Part shown: positions 17,055 through 26,118 of the stretch, piece by piece
Numbering within the stretch: position 1 is the stretch's first letter
Layout of the letters: every line of letters starts with the position of its first letter
Assembly: GCF_003346515.1 (NCBI RefSeq)
Contig: NZ_QQNA01000035.1
Coordinates: 1 to 64,000, forward strand
Direction of reading: 5' to 3'
Source: Streptomyces corynorhini
Lineage (GTDB): Bacteria; Actinomycetota; Actinomycetes; Streptomycetales; Streptomycetaceae
Length of the DNA stretch: 64,000 nt
Notes under the pieces: generated by a model
Told to the model about the DNA's origin: nothing
The model's database searches: none
Seen by the model: the letters and a program-made list of their open reading frames with translations, nothing else
Translations under genes and position numbers: made by a program

Positions 17055-19574
17055 ATGAGCACCCGAGCCGACACCACCGGCACCACCACCGGCACCACCA
17101 CCGGCACCACCGGTCCCACCACCGGCACCACCGAAACCACCACCAGCACCACCGACGCCACGAGTCCGACCGATGCCACGAGTCCCACCGACGCCACCAA
17201 CACCACCGACGCCCCGGCGGACTCCACCGCCGCCGCGCGGGCCCGGCGCGTCGAGGAGCTGATCGCCGCGATGACGCCGGAGGAGAAGCTCGCCCAGCTG
17301 TACGGGCTGTGGGCGGGCGCCTCCGCCGACGGCGCCGAAGTCGCCCCGCACCAGCACGAGATGGAGGCACCGCCCACCCTGGACGAGCTGCTCCCCCACG
17401 GCCTGGGGCAGCTGACCCGGCCGTTCGGCACGGTCCCGGTCGATCCGGCCCTGGGGGCGCTGTCCCTGATGCGTACGCAGGAACGCGTCGTCGCCGCGAA
17501 CCGCTTCGGGATCCCGGCCATGGCCCACGACGAGTGCCTCGCCGGGTTCGCGGCGTGGGGGGCCACCACGTACCCCGTACCGCTCTCCTGGGGCGCCTCC
17601 TTCGACCCGGAGCTGGTACGGGAGATGGCGGGCGCGATCGGTCGCGACATGCGGTCGGTGGGGCTGCACCAGGGGCTGGCGCCCGTGCTCGACGTGGTCC
17701 GCGACGCGCGTTGGGGACGGGTCGAGGAGACCATCGGCGAGGACCCCTACCTGGTGGGGACCGTCGCCACGGCGTACGTCCAGGGCCTGGAGTCCGCCGG
17801 GATCGTCGCGACGCTCAAACACTTCGCCGGATACTCGGCCTCGCGCGGGGCACGCAATCTCGCGCCCGTGAGCATGGGCGTCAGGGAGCTGGCCGATGTC
17901 ATCCTGCCGCCGTTCGAGATGGCGGTGCGGGAGAGCGGCGTACGGTCGGTGATGCACGCGTACAACGACATCGACGGTGTCCCGTGCGCGGCCAACGAGG
18001 AGTTGCTGACCGGGCTGCTGCGGGAGGTCTGGGGCTTCGAGGGCACCGTGGTGGCCGACTACTTCGGGGTCGGTTTCCTGAAGACCCTGCACGGGGTGGC
18101 GGGCGACTGGGCCGAGGCGGCGGTCGCGGCGCTCGGCGCGGGCGTGGACGTGGAGCTGCCGACCGTCAAGACGTTCGGGGAGCCGCTGCGCGAGGCGGTG
18201 GCGGCGGGGCGGCTGCCGATCGGGACCATCGACCGGGCGCTGCGCCGCGTCCTGACCCAGAAGGCCGGACTCGGGCTGCTCGACCCGGAGTGGACACCGC
18301 GCCCAACCTCCCTCACCGGAAGGGAAGTCGGCGACACGAACGCGCTGCGCGGCTCCGTCTCGCTGGACTCCCCCGCGCACCGGGACATCTCCCGGCGGCT
18401 CGCCGAGCGCTCGGTGATCCTGCTCCGCAACGACGGCACGCTGCCGCTGGCGGGCGGCCCGGCGCGGATCGCGGTGATCGGCCCGCAGGCGGCCACCCCG
18501 ACGGCGGTGCTCGGCTGCTACTCCTTCCCCGTCCATGTCGGCGCCCAGCACCCCACCGTCCCGGTGGGCGTCGAACTTCCCACGCTGTACGAGGCGTTGG
18601 CGGCGGAGTTCCCGGGCGCCGAGGTGGTCTCGGTGGCCGGTACGGACGTCGACAGCGGCGCCACGGACGGCTTCGCCGAGGCCGTACGGGTGGCCCGGGA
18701 CGCGGATGTCGTGATCGTCGCCCTGGGCGACAGGGCCGGCCTCTTCGGGCGCGGCACCAGCGGCGAGGGCTGCGACGCGCCGAGCATGGAACTGCCGGGC
18801 AGTCAGCGGCAGTTGCTGGACACACTGCTCGACGCGGTGAGCGGGAGCGGCACACCGCTGGTGGTGACCCTGCTGGCCGGACGGCCCTACGCGCTGGGCC
18901 CGGCCGCGACCCGGGCGGCGGCCGTCGTGCAGTCCTTCTTCCCCGGCCAGGAGGGCACCCCGGCGCTGGCACGGGTGCTCAGCGGCCGGGTCGAACCCTC
19001 GGGGCGGCTCCCGGTGAGCGTCCCCCGGCTGGCGGGCACCCAGCCGTCCACGTATCTGGCCGCGCCGCTGGCGCGGGCGAGCGACGTCTCCAACATCGAC
19101 CCGACCCCCGAATTCGCCTTCGGGCACGGGCTGTCGTACACCTCGTTCACCTGGTCGGAGCTGACGGCGGACGCGAGCGCGGCCACGGACGGCACGGTGG
19201 AGCTGTCCTTCACCGTGCGCAACACGGGTGATCGGGCGGGCACCGAGGTGGTGCAGCTCTATCTGCACGACCCCGTCGCCTCGGTCGTGCAGCCGGTCCA
19301 GCGCCTGATCGGCTACGCGCGGCTGCCGCTGGCCCCGGACGAGCGGGCGCGGGTCGCGGTGAGCGTCCCGGCCGACCTCGCCTCCTTCACCGGCCGGGCG
19401 GGGCACCGTGTGGTCGAACCGGGCGCGCTGGAGCTGCGGTTGGCGGCCTCCAGTGAGGACGTACGGCTCACCGCCGCCGTCACCCTGACCGGTCCCGTAC
19501 GGCAGGTCGACCACACGAGGAGGCTGCACGCGCGGTTCACCGCCGCGCGGGACCGGGATGCGCACCTGCGCTGA
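17055..19574 (+). CDS. bxlA: Glycoside hydrolase family 3 beta-xylosidase BxlA
   Basis: 839 aa. The start is the ATG at 17055 or the GTG at 17043 that overlaps the bxlG stop; GGAGGA at 17035-17040 fits neither ideally. Residues 6-52 are Thr/Gly then TDATSP repeats. The GH3 N-terminal barrel follows (RRVEELIAAMTPEEKLAQLYGLW; GLHQGLAPVLDVVRDARWGRVEETIGEDPYLVG; LKHFAGYSASRGARNLAPV), with the nucleophile Asp about residue 335 in VVADYFGVGF. The C-terminal alpha/beta domain (ERSVILLRNDGTLPL) and a fibronectin III-like tail complete the enzyme. No signal peptide, so it probably hydrolyses imported xylo-oligosaccharide in the cytoplasm. Confidence 0.88.
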   Translation: MSTRADTTGTTTGTTTGTTGPTTGTTETTTSTTDATSPTDATSPTDATNTTDAPADSTAAARARRVEELIAAMTPEEKLAQLYGLWAGASADGAEVAPHQHEMEAPPTLDELLPHGLGQLTRPFGTVPVDPALGALSLMRTQERVVAANRFGIPAMAHDECLAGFAAWGATTYPVPLSWGASFDPELVREMAGAIGRDMRSVGLHQGLAPVLDVVRDARWGRVEETIGEDPYLVGTVATAYVQGLESAGIVATLKHFAGYSASRGARNLAPVSMGVRELADVILPPFEMAVRESGVRSVMHAYNDIDGVPCAANEELLTGLLREVWGFEGTVVADYFGVGFLKTLHGVAGDWAEAAVAALGAGVDVELPTVKTFGEPLREAVAAGRLPIGTIDRALRRVLTQKAGLGLLDPEWTPRPTSLTGREVGDTNALRGSVSLDSPAHRDISRRLAERSVILLRNDGTLPLAGGPARIAVIGPQAATPTAVLGCYSFPVHVGAQHPTVPVGVELPTLYEALAAEFPGAEVVSVAGTDVDSGATDGFAEAVRVARDADVVIVALGDRAGLFGRGTSGEGCDAPSMELPGSQRQLLDTLLDAVSGSGTPLVVTLLAGRPYALGPAATRAAAVVQSFFPGQEGTPALARVLSGRVEPSGRLPVSVPRLAGTQPSTYLAAPLARASDVSNIDPTPEFAFGHGLSYTSFTWSELTADASAATDGTVELSFTVRNTGDRAGTEVVQLYLHDPVASVVQPVQRLIGYARLPLAPDERARVAVSVPADLASFTGRAGHRVVEPGALELRLAASSEDVRLTAAVTLTGPVRQVDHTRRLHARFTAARDRDAHLR

Positions 19575-19724
19575 GCACCACCCCGCACGCCCCCTCGCCC
19601 CCACGTACGTACGTCTGTGCGTGGGGGCGGCGTCGTTTTCCGGGCACCGTACAAGGGCACAACCCAGGGGTATCAGGGGCGCGGGGCACGGCAACACGGG
19701 ACGCGGGGACGCGGGGGGGGCATC

Positions 19725-21611
19725 ATGAGTGGACCGCCGACGGACAGAGGCGAGGGCGCGCGGGATCCGGAGAGTGCGGCGGACGCGGCGGACGCGGCGG
19801 ACCGGCAGGGCGAGCCGTACCCGGAGGACGACCCTGCGGACCGCCCTCCGGACGACCCTGCGGATGACGCTGCGGATGGCACTCGGACATCCTTCGTGGT
19901 GAATCCCCGGCAGGCGCTCGCGTATCAGAACTCCGCCACCCGCTATCTGTGCACCGGCGTACGCCTCTACGAGGACTTCGCGCGCAGGGCGGTGGACCAG
20001 GCCCGGTACGAACGGATCAGGTCCCGCGCCCCTTCGTACGGCGTAGACCTCGACGAGGTACGCGCGCACGCCGAGGCGTCGCTGCGCGATCTGCGCGTAC
20101 GGGACCGCTGGGTGAGCGCGGCGTTCGTGCTCTCGCTGCTCGTGGCACCGGTGGCGACCGTCATGTACACCCTCTTCTCCGCGGCGCTCAGCGCCGGTTC
20201 GGGGATGGCCACGAGCGCGGGCACCGCGGGTATCCCGGCCGCCGGCCTCCGGCGGACGGCGGCCGGGCGGCGGCGCGGCGAGCGGGCGGGTCCCGCCCCG
20301 GTGGCCAAGCCGCGGGACTCCCGTTTCGTGGCCCTCGCACGCCCCCTGGTCACCCACGTCATGGTGCTGATCCTGGCCTGCTGGCTGGGGCGGATGTTCC
20401 TGTGGTCGCCGCCGGGTGTGCTGAGGTACGTGGTGGCCGCGGCGCTGCTGATCTGCTGCCCCTGGTACTGCGTCTGGAAGCAGCGCGACGCCGCCTGGAC
20501 CGCCGTACGGGAACAGCTGCGCCCGGGGGTCCAGCGGGCCACGAAGGGGTCGGGCGACGACGCCAACCTGATCGTCTACAGCGGCTACTCGCCGTTCGTG
20601 GGGGCGGGCGCTCCCTTCACGTCCTGGTCCTTCGCGAACCGGCTGGTGCCGCGGGACTGGAAGCCGGGCAGCGGCGAACAGCCCCCGGCGGTGCCGTTCG
20701 GCTCGTCGGAGCTGGTGGAGCGGCTCCGCGCGGACCTCACGGAACTGGGTTCGCGGTCCCCGGTGTCGGCGGACGGCATCGCGGGACTGAAGGTCGCGGA
20801 GAAGGTCTTCGTCCACGGCACCGCGCTGTTCGACACCTCACGGATCCCCCGGTCGGAGCTGTGGCCGGGCAGCGGATCGCCGGGCAGGAAGCGCCCCGCG
20901 GACCGGCTGCCCGAGGAGCGGATCACGGCCGCGCGCGGGCTGGTCGACGGCCCCGTACGACACTGCCTGAGCGTCCAGATCCGCAGCTGGGACACCGACC
21001 TGATCCTCACCGTGTTCGTACAGGTCTCGGTCGACGCGGGCACGCTCTATCTCCAGTCCGACAGCAGGGTACTGGCCCCGGTCCAGGAGGAGTTCCGGGT
21101 GGCCGACTCGCTGCAGGCGGCCGAGAGCGAGGAGGAGGCGACCCGGCGGGCCGCCGAGTCGGTCCTCGCGACGGGCGGTGTGCTGCTGGCCTCGGTCCCC
21201 AACGTGCTGTCCGAACTGGGGGCGGCGGGCCGGCTGGAGCGGTGGGAGGAGGAGCAGCGCTGGGCCATCGAGCGCGACAAGCGCTACGACTTCGGGGCGC
21301 GGGCGAGCCTGCGGGAGGAGGCCGCCTCCCCGAACTACCGGAACTTCTTCCAGTTCGTGGATGTGACCAGGACCGGCAAACAGGTCGAGTTGCGGGTGCT
21401 CGGCGCGGTGCTGAACTTCCTCGCCGAGCACGGCCTCGACATCAGCGACCTCGACGCGCGCAGGACGACGATCCTGAACAACGGCGTGATGATGTACGGC
21501 GGTTCCGTGACGGGCAGTATCGCGGCCGGAGCGGGGGCGACGGCTTCGGCGACGACGACGGGCCGGGGCCCGGGTCCGGCCGGGAGCGACGCGGGTAAGG
21601 GCACGGACTGA
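19725..21611 (+). CDS. Large membrane protein of unknown function with C-terminal Gly-rich motif
   Basis: 628 aa. The ATG follows an extended G-run. The first 55 residues are Ala/Asp/Pro repeats. Two hydrophobic pairs (about 135-155 and 220-260) place a membrane module in the middle; the rest is soluble and mixed helix/strand, with a long Glu/Arg helix (QAAESEEEATRRAAESV; GRLERWEEEQRWAIERDKRYDFGARASLREEA). Residues 585-610 form a Gly/Ala motif, NNGVMMYGGSVTGS then IAAGAGATASAT, that closely matches the start of the next gene product. No enzymatic motif is recognised. The pair is probably one operon (34-bp gap). Confidence 0.75.
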   Translation: MSGPPTDRGEGARDPESAADAADAADRQGEPYPEDDPADRPPDDPADDAADGTRTSFVVNPRQALAYQNSATRYLCTGVRLYEDFARRAVDQARYERIRSRAPSYGVDLDEVRAHAEASLRDLRVRDRWVSAAFVLSLLVAPVATVMYTLFSAALSAGSGMATSAGTAGIPAAGLRRTAAGRRRGERAGPAPVAKPRDSRFVALARPLVTHVMVLILACWLGRMFLWSPPGVLRYVVAAALLICCPWYCVWKQRDAAWTAVREQLRPGVQRATKGSGDDANLIVYSGYSPFVGAGAPFTSWSFANRLVPRDWKPGSGEQPPAVPFGSSELVERLRADLTELGSRSPVSADGIAGLKVAEKVFVHGTALFDTSRIPRSELWPGSGSPGRKRPADRLPEERITAARGLVDGPVRHCLSVQIRSWDTDLILTVFVQVSVDAGTLYLQSDSRVLAPVQEEFRVADSLQAAESEEEATRRAAESVLATGGVLLASVPNVLSELGAAGRLERWEEEQRWAIERDKRYDFGARASLREEAASPNYRNFFQFVDVTRTGKQVELRVLGAVLNFLAEHGLDISDLDARRTTILNNGVMMYGGSVTGSIAAGAGATASATTTGRGPGPAGSDAGKGTD

Positions 21612-21645
21612 CCCGGGGACGACGACGCGACGAGGGGATCTTTCC

Positions 21646-22041
21646 ATGGGCGAGGGCCCGCAGGTGAACGAGGGAATCGTACTGAGCGGCAACGCGCGGG
21701 TGAGCGGGAGCGCCCTGGCGGCGGGCCGGAACGCCTCGGCGACCGCGCACCACACGGCCGGCGCGACGGGCGCCGAAGCCGCCGACGCCGTACGCGCGGC
21801 CCTGGACGCCGTCGGCGAGCTGAGGCGCCTCCTCGCGGACGCCGAACTGCCGCCCGGTCAAAGGCGACAGGCGCGCGACGAGACGGACGCGATCAGGGAC
21901 GAGCTGTCCTCGGACGACGTGGACCCGGGCCGCATCGTCGGCCGCCTGGAGCGCCTGCGCACCCTACTGGGCAGCGCGACGGGGCTGCTGGGGCTGGTGG
22001 CCGAGGCCCAGGAGAGCGTGCGGGCGATCGCGGGCGGCTGA
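21646..22041 (+). CDS. Small helical protein with N-terminal Gly-rich motif (DUF5955-like)
   Basis: 131 aa. The ATG follows GAGGGG at about 8 bases. Residues 8-33 are NEGIVLSGNARVSGS then ALAAGRNASAT, Gly/Ala/Asn-rich and strand-like, resembling the C-terminal motif of the preceding membrane protein. Residues 45-131 are a predicted helical bundle (DAVRAALDAVGELRRLLADAEL; RLERLRTLLGSATGLLGLVAEAQESVRAI) typical of actinobacterial DUF5955 proteins (family assigned from memory). Function is unknown. The shared motif in adjacent genes suggests the two proteins interact through it. Confidence 0.7.
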   Translation: MGEGPQVNEGIVLSGNARVSGSALAAGRNASATAHHTAGATGAEAADAVRAALDAVGELRRLLADAELPPGQRRQARDETDAIRDELSSDDVDPGRIVGRLERLRTLLGSATGLLGLVAEAQESVRAIAGG

Positions 22042-22086
22042 CCGCCCCGGACCCGGGGCCCCTGTCGGACGGCGGGATCCCCGGGC

Positions 22087-22527
22087 TCAGGTGTTGAAGG
22101 GCCGCAGGCGCACGAGGGCGGTGTCCCCCTCCCCGTCCTCCACGCTCACGTCGATCGCCACCGCGCCGCCCTCGGCGGGCGGATCCAGCGTGATACCGGC
22201 GCAGGCGTCGGCCTCCTCGTCGACGCACCGCGCCGTCAACTCCGTCCCGGGGTAGGCCGAGGCCAGCCAGGTGTCGAAGTCGGCCCGCGGGACACGAATG
22301 CGGATGTCGTAGTACGTGTCCAGCGCCCCCGCCACCACGCACTCGGCCTCGCTCGCCCCGGCCGGAAGCCCACGCAGGCCGGCGAAGTCCAGGGCCTCCT
22401 CGCACGGCACCGATGCCGCCTCCCTGCCCGTACCCGAGTCCCTCTCGGCCACAACCGACGACGCACCGCATCCCGCCGATGTCAGCGCCACTGCCAGCAT
22501 GCCGCCCAACACCAGAACCCGTCGCAT
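22087..22527 (-). CDS. Small lipoprotein of unknown function
   Basis: 146 aa from the ATG at 22525-22527, preceded on its strand by GGAGAGGGAG. The signal peptide has a lipobox (MRRVLVLGGMLAVALTSAGC). The mature part has four more cysteines (PCEEA; EAECVV; TARCVDEEADACAG), so one or two disulfides are likely. No known domain is recognised. Convergent with the preceding two-gene unit, 45 bp away. The open frame upstream of the ATG runs into att and terminator sequence and is not coding. Confidence 0.75.
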   Translation of the reverse strand: MRRVLVLGGMLAVALTSAGCGASSVVAERDSGTGREAASVPCEEALDFAGLRGLPAGASEAECVVAGALDTYYDIRIRVPRADFDTWLASAYPGTELTARCVDEEADACAGITLDPPAEGGAVAIDVSVEDGEGDTALVRLRPFNT

Positions 22528-22708
22528 ACGCTCCCTCTCCGGCCCACCCCACGCCCCCGGAAGGACGCACACCCACGGACCATGGTTGCGCCCGCCACGT
22601 CCGGGCCGGTCCACCCCGGGGGAGACTGCCGACGGACCGGGATCGGCACCCCTCCGGCGGGTGTCCGCGCGGCAGTCGGCCGGGGCGAGCTCTGACGCAC
22701 CGCTCACG

Positions 22709-22743
22709 CGGAAGGCCCCGGACGACGGGTCCGGGGCTTTCCG
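22709..22743 (-). terminator. Hairpin beside the left attachment site
   Basis: Arms CGGAAGGCCCCGGA and TCCGGGGCTTTCCG enclose a 7-base loop, with one G-T mismatch. It occupies the position relative to the tRNA 3'-half copy that the hairpin at 27875-27910 occupies relative to the intact tRNA. It is probably the original terminator of the tRNA gene before integration. Confidence 0.6.
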
Positions 22744-22792
22744 CGGATTCCCTGCGCGGGTTCCGAACCAGGTCGAAACCCTGGTTGTCCCC

Positions 22793-22835
22793 GTGGGCGC
22801 GGACGGTTCCGAACCGCCGACATCTGTTTTGCAAG
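22793..22835 (-). other. Left attachment site: displaced 3' half of tRNA-Val
   Basis: 40 of 43 bases are identical, in the same orientation, to 27916-27958, the part of the intact tRNA-Val gene from anticodon loop to 3' end. Sequence beyond the anticodon loop cannot form the 5' side of a tRNA. This is the usual extent of an att core used by actinobacterial tyrosine integrases. Confidence 0.75.
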
Positions 22836-22982
22836 TTCGGTCACCCCTCGGCACTGGCGGTCGGTCGTCCGGCTGTGCCGTTCTTGCCGGACCGTCGAGA
22901 AGTGCTGGCGTCCGACACCGTTGATGTCACACATGGATGTCGGCACGGTGCGATCGCGGACGCCCGCTGGCACGATGGCCCC

Positions 22983-23297
22983 GTGACTGACCTGGAGCGC
23001 ATCCGAGCGGAGCGCGTGGCCTACTTCCGAGCACTCGATGAGAGCGCCACCGTGCGGCACCACTTCCACCATGCTGACGAAGACGGCGGCCTGTGGTACT
23101 TCGAGGCAGTCGCCGACCAAGGCGAGTTGACCGTCATCAAGCAAGCCGAGCTGACTCCGGCCGGCCAGCTCCACCGCTACGACTGGGAGCACTTGGAGGA
23201 CGCGCGCGGCTTCCTGACAGACCAGGCGCTCTACCCTGAAGATGACCCGGTGGAGACCATCTCGGCCGAGGAGTTCCAACGTGTGTGGACTCGGTGA
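22983..23297 (+). CDS. Small hypothetical protein (DUF6881-like C-terminus)
   Basis: 104 aa from a GTG start with no clear ribosome site; CACGAT nine bases upstream could be the -10 of a nearly leaderless transcript. The protein is acidic and compact (LERIRAERVAYFRALDESATVRHHFHHADEDGGLWYFEAV) and ends ETISAEEFQRVWTR. That ending resembles DUF6881 proteins, a group of small single-domain proteins some of which sit next to toxins. It is the first gene inside the tRNA-bounded element. Family placement is tentative, and no function can be given. Confidence 0.6.
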   Translation: MTDLERIRAERVAYFRALDESATVRHHFHHADEDGGLWYFEAVADQGELTVIKQAELTPAGQLHRYDWEHLEDARGFLTDQALYPEDDPVETISAEEFQRVWTR

Positions 23298-23478
23298 GCA
23301 GACCTGACAGCCATCTCGGAGCGAGGTGTGGTGGCTTAGGGTCTGACCTACGGTAAGCCGACTTTTGAGTCTGTCCGCCGCGGTCCCCGTCGGCAGCAGC
23401 GGTTTGCCGTGAGTTCCCGATCTCTCTGGCGCGGTTGCGGCACGGGGAAGACCTTATCCGTAGCTCCACGGGGAACTG

Positions 23479-23907
23479 TCAACGACATTCGTACAGGCGC
23501 CTGATGGCCTCAGAGGGCGTAGCGGGCCACGCCCGGTTGCTGAGGTTGGTACCGCAGCCTCTGGCCGACACTCGAATTCCGCTTAGGCGGGGGCGGGCCC
23601 CGCGGAGTTCCCAACCTGCTTCGCGCGGCGCGAAGCGCCAAACGCTCCCGTCGCGGCACTGCCGGTATCGGCCCGAAGGGGCGATGCTGACCGAGCCCAG
23701 AACCTCAGCCCTGCCGCAGAACGAGTCAGGCATGAGCCCTGGCAGAGGGGCTGCCCCATCAGGAACCACACCCGGAGAATCCCGCGGTTCGGCTGTGGCA
23801 CCCCTCAGGAACGATCGGCATCGACCCGCAGCCTCTTCGTCCCGAAGCAACTCGGGTGGGGGCTGCCCCTTCAGTTGCTCGGCCACGCCGTTGATCACTG
23901 CAGTCAC
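23479..23907 (-). CDS. Doubtful hypothetical ORF overlapping the upstream gene
   Basis: 142 codons from a GTG that overlaps the stop of the preceding gene by 4 bases (ATGTGA), as in translationally coupled pairs. The product starts VTAVINGVAEQLKGQPPPELLRDEEAAG, plausible as a helix, but the remainder is Arg/Gly/Pro-rich without a domain and with weak coding character. It may be a decayed gene. Kept because of the overlap with a better-supported ORF. Confidence 0.3.
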   Translation of the reverse strand: MTAVINGVAEQLKGQPPPELLRDEEAAGRCRSFLRGATAEPRDSPGVVPDGAAPLPGLMPDSFCGRAEVLGSVSIAPSGRYRQCRDGSVWRFAPREAGWELRGARPRLSGIRVSARGCGTNLSNRAWPATPSEAIRRLYECR

Positions 23908-24368
23908 ATCAAGATCGTTCCCTCTGAGGCCGGCCGGGATGTGCGCGGATCAATACGGAGCCCGAGATGCCGGTCCAGCTGGCTGCGCAGACGCGCAGAA
24001 GCCCCACGCAGAGTCCCGAGTTGTCTCACGTCCGCCGTCGCAAGTTCTGTCCGTCCTGCCAGTGCCAGCACAGCGGCATAGGGTCGTTCGCCTTCGGCGA
24101 GCTTCGCCGCCACGGCGTCACGGACGGCTCGCAGCACTGCGTGGTCGGCACTCGGATGCTCCGCCAGCAGGTGGAGGAGCCTGTTGTCGTTCCACGTACT
24201 GTCATGGGCCGTGCTCAGTACCAGCAGCGTGCCGGGCGCCGTGGAGGGATTGGCGGCCAGCGCCTGCCAGACGAAGGGGTATGAACAACGCGAGAGTCGA
24301 TGCAGGACGGCGGTGTCGTTCTCAGCATGCGCCAGTTCGAGGTAGTCGGCAGGGGTGTGCACGGGCAT
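23904..24368 (-). CDS. Hypothetical helical-repeat protein
   Basis: 154 aa from an ATG at 24366-24368. The sequence reads as short helical repeats (HRLSRCSYPFVWQALAANPSTAPGTLLVLS; RLLHLLAEHPSADHAVLRAVRDAV), reminiscent of variant leucine-rich/HEAT-like repeats in which each unit has an N-P-x-T-P turn. This is a common form of uncharacterised Streptomyces protein. It lies inside the tRNA-bounded element, downstream of the DUF262 gene on the same strand. No catalytic residues are evident. Confidence 0.6.
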   Translation of the reverse strand: MPVHTPADYLELAHAENDTAVLHRLSRCSYPFVWQALAANPSTAPGTLLVLSTAHDSTWNDNRLLHLLAEHPSADHAVLRAVRDAVAAKLAEGERPYAAVLALAGRTELATADVRQLGTLRGASARLRSQLDRHLGLRIDPRTSRPASEGTILM

Positions 24369-24502
24369 GGCCCCTCAGGATCGTCGGAGCGATCATCCTG
24401 CCATCAGGCTCGGTCGACCGCGTGCGGGGCTCTGACCGCAACGGTCGAAGATCGCTTACAGGACAACCCTTAGTGAATCCTGGAGTTCACGAGTGTCCGC
24501 AC

Positions 24503-25672
24503 TTACTCCCCCAGAGAGAATACTCTTTGCCCAACCTCAAACATGTGAGGGATGCGCAGCTCTGCCGACTTCCCTGCGCCTGCCCGGCTACGGAATGTCT
24601 CATCTTTCCAGACGTTCTGCGCCCTCTGGCGTAGGAGCCGCGGTCGAACTCCATCTTCCAGCTGTTTCCACTGTTCATAATTTAGGCCCAACCCAGTCGT
24701 TACCGCCTCGAAGGCGGAAACCGTGAATCTTCCACTATGCTTGGACTTCGCAACATCATAACGCTTAAAAGATGACTCCCCGAGTGCTTCATTCAGCCAG
24801 GAAAAGATATCCATGAAGCGTGCATATTCGAAATCTTGATCGAAATCATCAGATTCGATGAAGTGACGCATTCGAGAAGTTAGAAACTCGCCAACGTCAG
24901 AAAGACCAGAGAGGTCAGACCGATGAGCGGTAACAACGGAGAGATAGCGCAGGGCAAGTTCAACTCCATAAGCCTCCTCTTCCTGTCGTTCAGTAATACT
25001 GACGGTCTGCTCGAACGCAGGGGTTGAGGCCAGCGACTGGAGCCATCTATAGAAAATGGGATCCAGCATTACAGCAAGGCAGTTTCGAGCCTCTTGCTCG
25101 GAAAGATGGGCACCGCTATTTAGCCGCTGAAACAGGTCGAACTTAGCTTGTTCATCGCTTGTATGCTCGACGATCTGGAAATCGAGCCGAGCACGCTTGA
25201 AGAAGCGCCGTTGGGCTTCCGAGAGAACGGTGAAACCTTCAGCCTCGCATGGAGTCACTGCCTCACCCCATACCACCCCCTCAAGGCTTTTCAGATAGTC
25301 TCCGGCCGTAAGAGGGTCGGGAGCATCCAGCACACCATCATCCCTTCGCAGCGCACCCATGAATCGGAACAGAGTGGACAGTCGCTGAACTCCATCCACA
25401 ACATCCCAAACGCCATCTTTACGAGCAGCAACAAAAATGGGCGGGATAGGAATACCAAGGAAGACGCTCTCGATCAGACGGGACTGCTGTCGAATTCCCC
25501 ACCGGAAGATCCTCTGGAATTCCGGGTGAATTTCAAGATCTGAATTATCGTACATGGATAGCGCTTCATTGATAGCCATGCTGTACCGATCGGTATGGAT
25601 CTCACGAGAACGCTCCACGATTTCTTCCTGCAATCCCACCTGGTCCTCCTTGAACGTCAGCTGCTTCGACAT
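24503..25672 (-). CDS. Stand-alone DUF262 (GmrS/ParB-like) protein, likely phage defence
   Basis: 389 aa. The ATG at 25670-25672 follows GGGAGGGGG. The DUF262 core is intact: EIHPEFQRIFRWGIRQQSRLIESVFLGIPIPPIFVAARKDGVWDVVDGVQRLSTLFRFMGAL, with the nucleotide-handling motif (VVDGVQR for the family DGQQR) and a later FDLFQRLNSGAHLSEQEARN signature. DUF262 domains supply NTP-dependent recognition in GmrSD/BrxU-type nucleases. Here no DUF1524 HNH domain is fused or adjacent. Codon use is clearly more AT-rich than all neighbours, a sign of transfer. It is the only intact sizeable cargo gene of the decayed element. Confidence 0.82.
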   Translation of the reverse strand: MSKQLTFKEDQVGLQEEIVERSREIHTDRYSMAINEALSMYDNSDLEIHPEFQRIFRWGIRQQSRLIESVFLGIPIPPIFVAARKDGVWDVVDGVQRLSTLFRFMGALRRDDGVLDAPDPLTAGDYLKSLEGVVWGEAVTPCEAEGFTVLSEAQRRFFKRARLDFQIVEHTSDEQAKFDLFQRLNSGAHLSEQEARNCLAVMLDPIFYRWLQSLASTPAFEQTVSITERQEEEAYGVELALRYLSVVTAHRSDLSGLSDVGEFLTSRMRHFIESDDFDQDFEYARFMDIFSWLNEALGESSFKRYDVAKSKHSGRFTVSAFEAVTTGLGLNYEQWKQLEDGVRPRLLRQRAQNVWKDETFRSRAGAGKSAELRIPHMFEVGQRVFSLGE

Positions 25673-26118
25673 GCGGCCCCCTCCCCTATCGCCCTACTGC
25701 AACAGTATGGACTGCGTCTCGGTTGCCCGGGGCGCTGTTGGCTAAGGTGCGGAGCCAGATAGCTAGATCGGTGGAGCGGGTTTGGCCGGTGGCCTGCCCG
25801 ACCTGGGGTCGAGCATGATCAGGGGACCGTACGCTGGTTGGGAACTCGGGCAGGCTTTGAGCTCTCCTCAATGTGCACGAGTGGCCCCTGCTCTTGCCCG
25901 ATGCGGAACCCGGACCGGGGAGGTGGCTAAAGCCGTGGAGTCGAACGGCCTCAGCCACGACGCACCTCTTTCTCTGGCATCAGGCGGCTGATCGCTGTGC
26001 GCGCGGCACGGGCGCCGGCTCGGCTGGAGCGGGGCGGAGGCAGGAACGCAGGCCCGGCCGGAGGTCGGGCCGCGCGCTGTGAGCGGAGCGAGCCGCCTTG
26101 AAACTGTAGAGAAAGTTG
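25673..26118. other. Gene-free stretch with a hairpin
   Basis: No supported gene. The right part contains a GC-rich hairpin at about 26051-26072 (GGCCCG...CGGGCC), suitably placed as terminator of the leftward disrupted gene. The left part is the promoter region of the DUF262 gene. Confidence 0.4.

Noticed and set aside
16989-20816. A 1275-codon open frame on the minus strand
   Set aside because: Antisense to bxlA and the next gene; composition is that of a GC-rich shadow and no domain is visible.
22793-22860. A second functional tRNA gene
   Set aside because: Only the 3' half is present; no D-arm or 5' acceptor strand can be formed.
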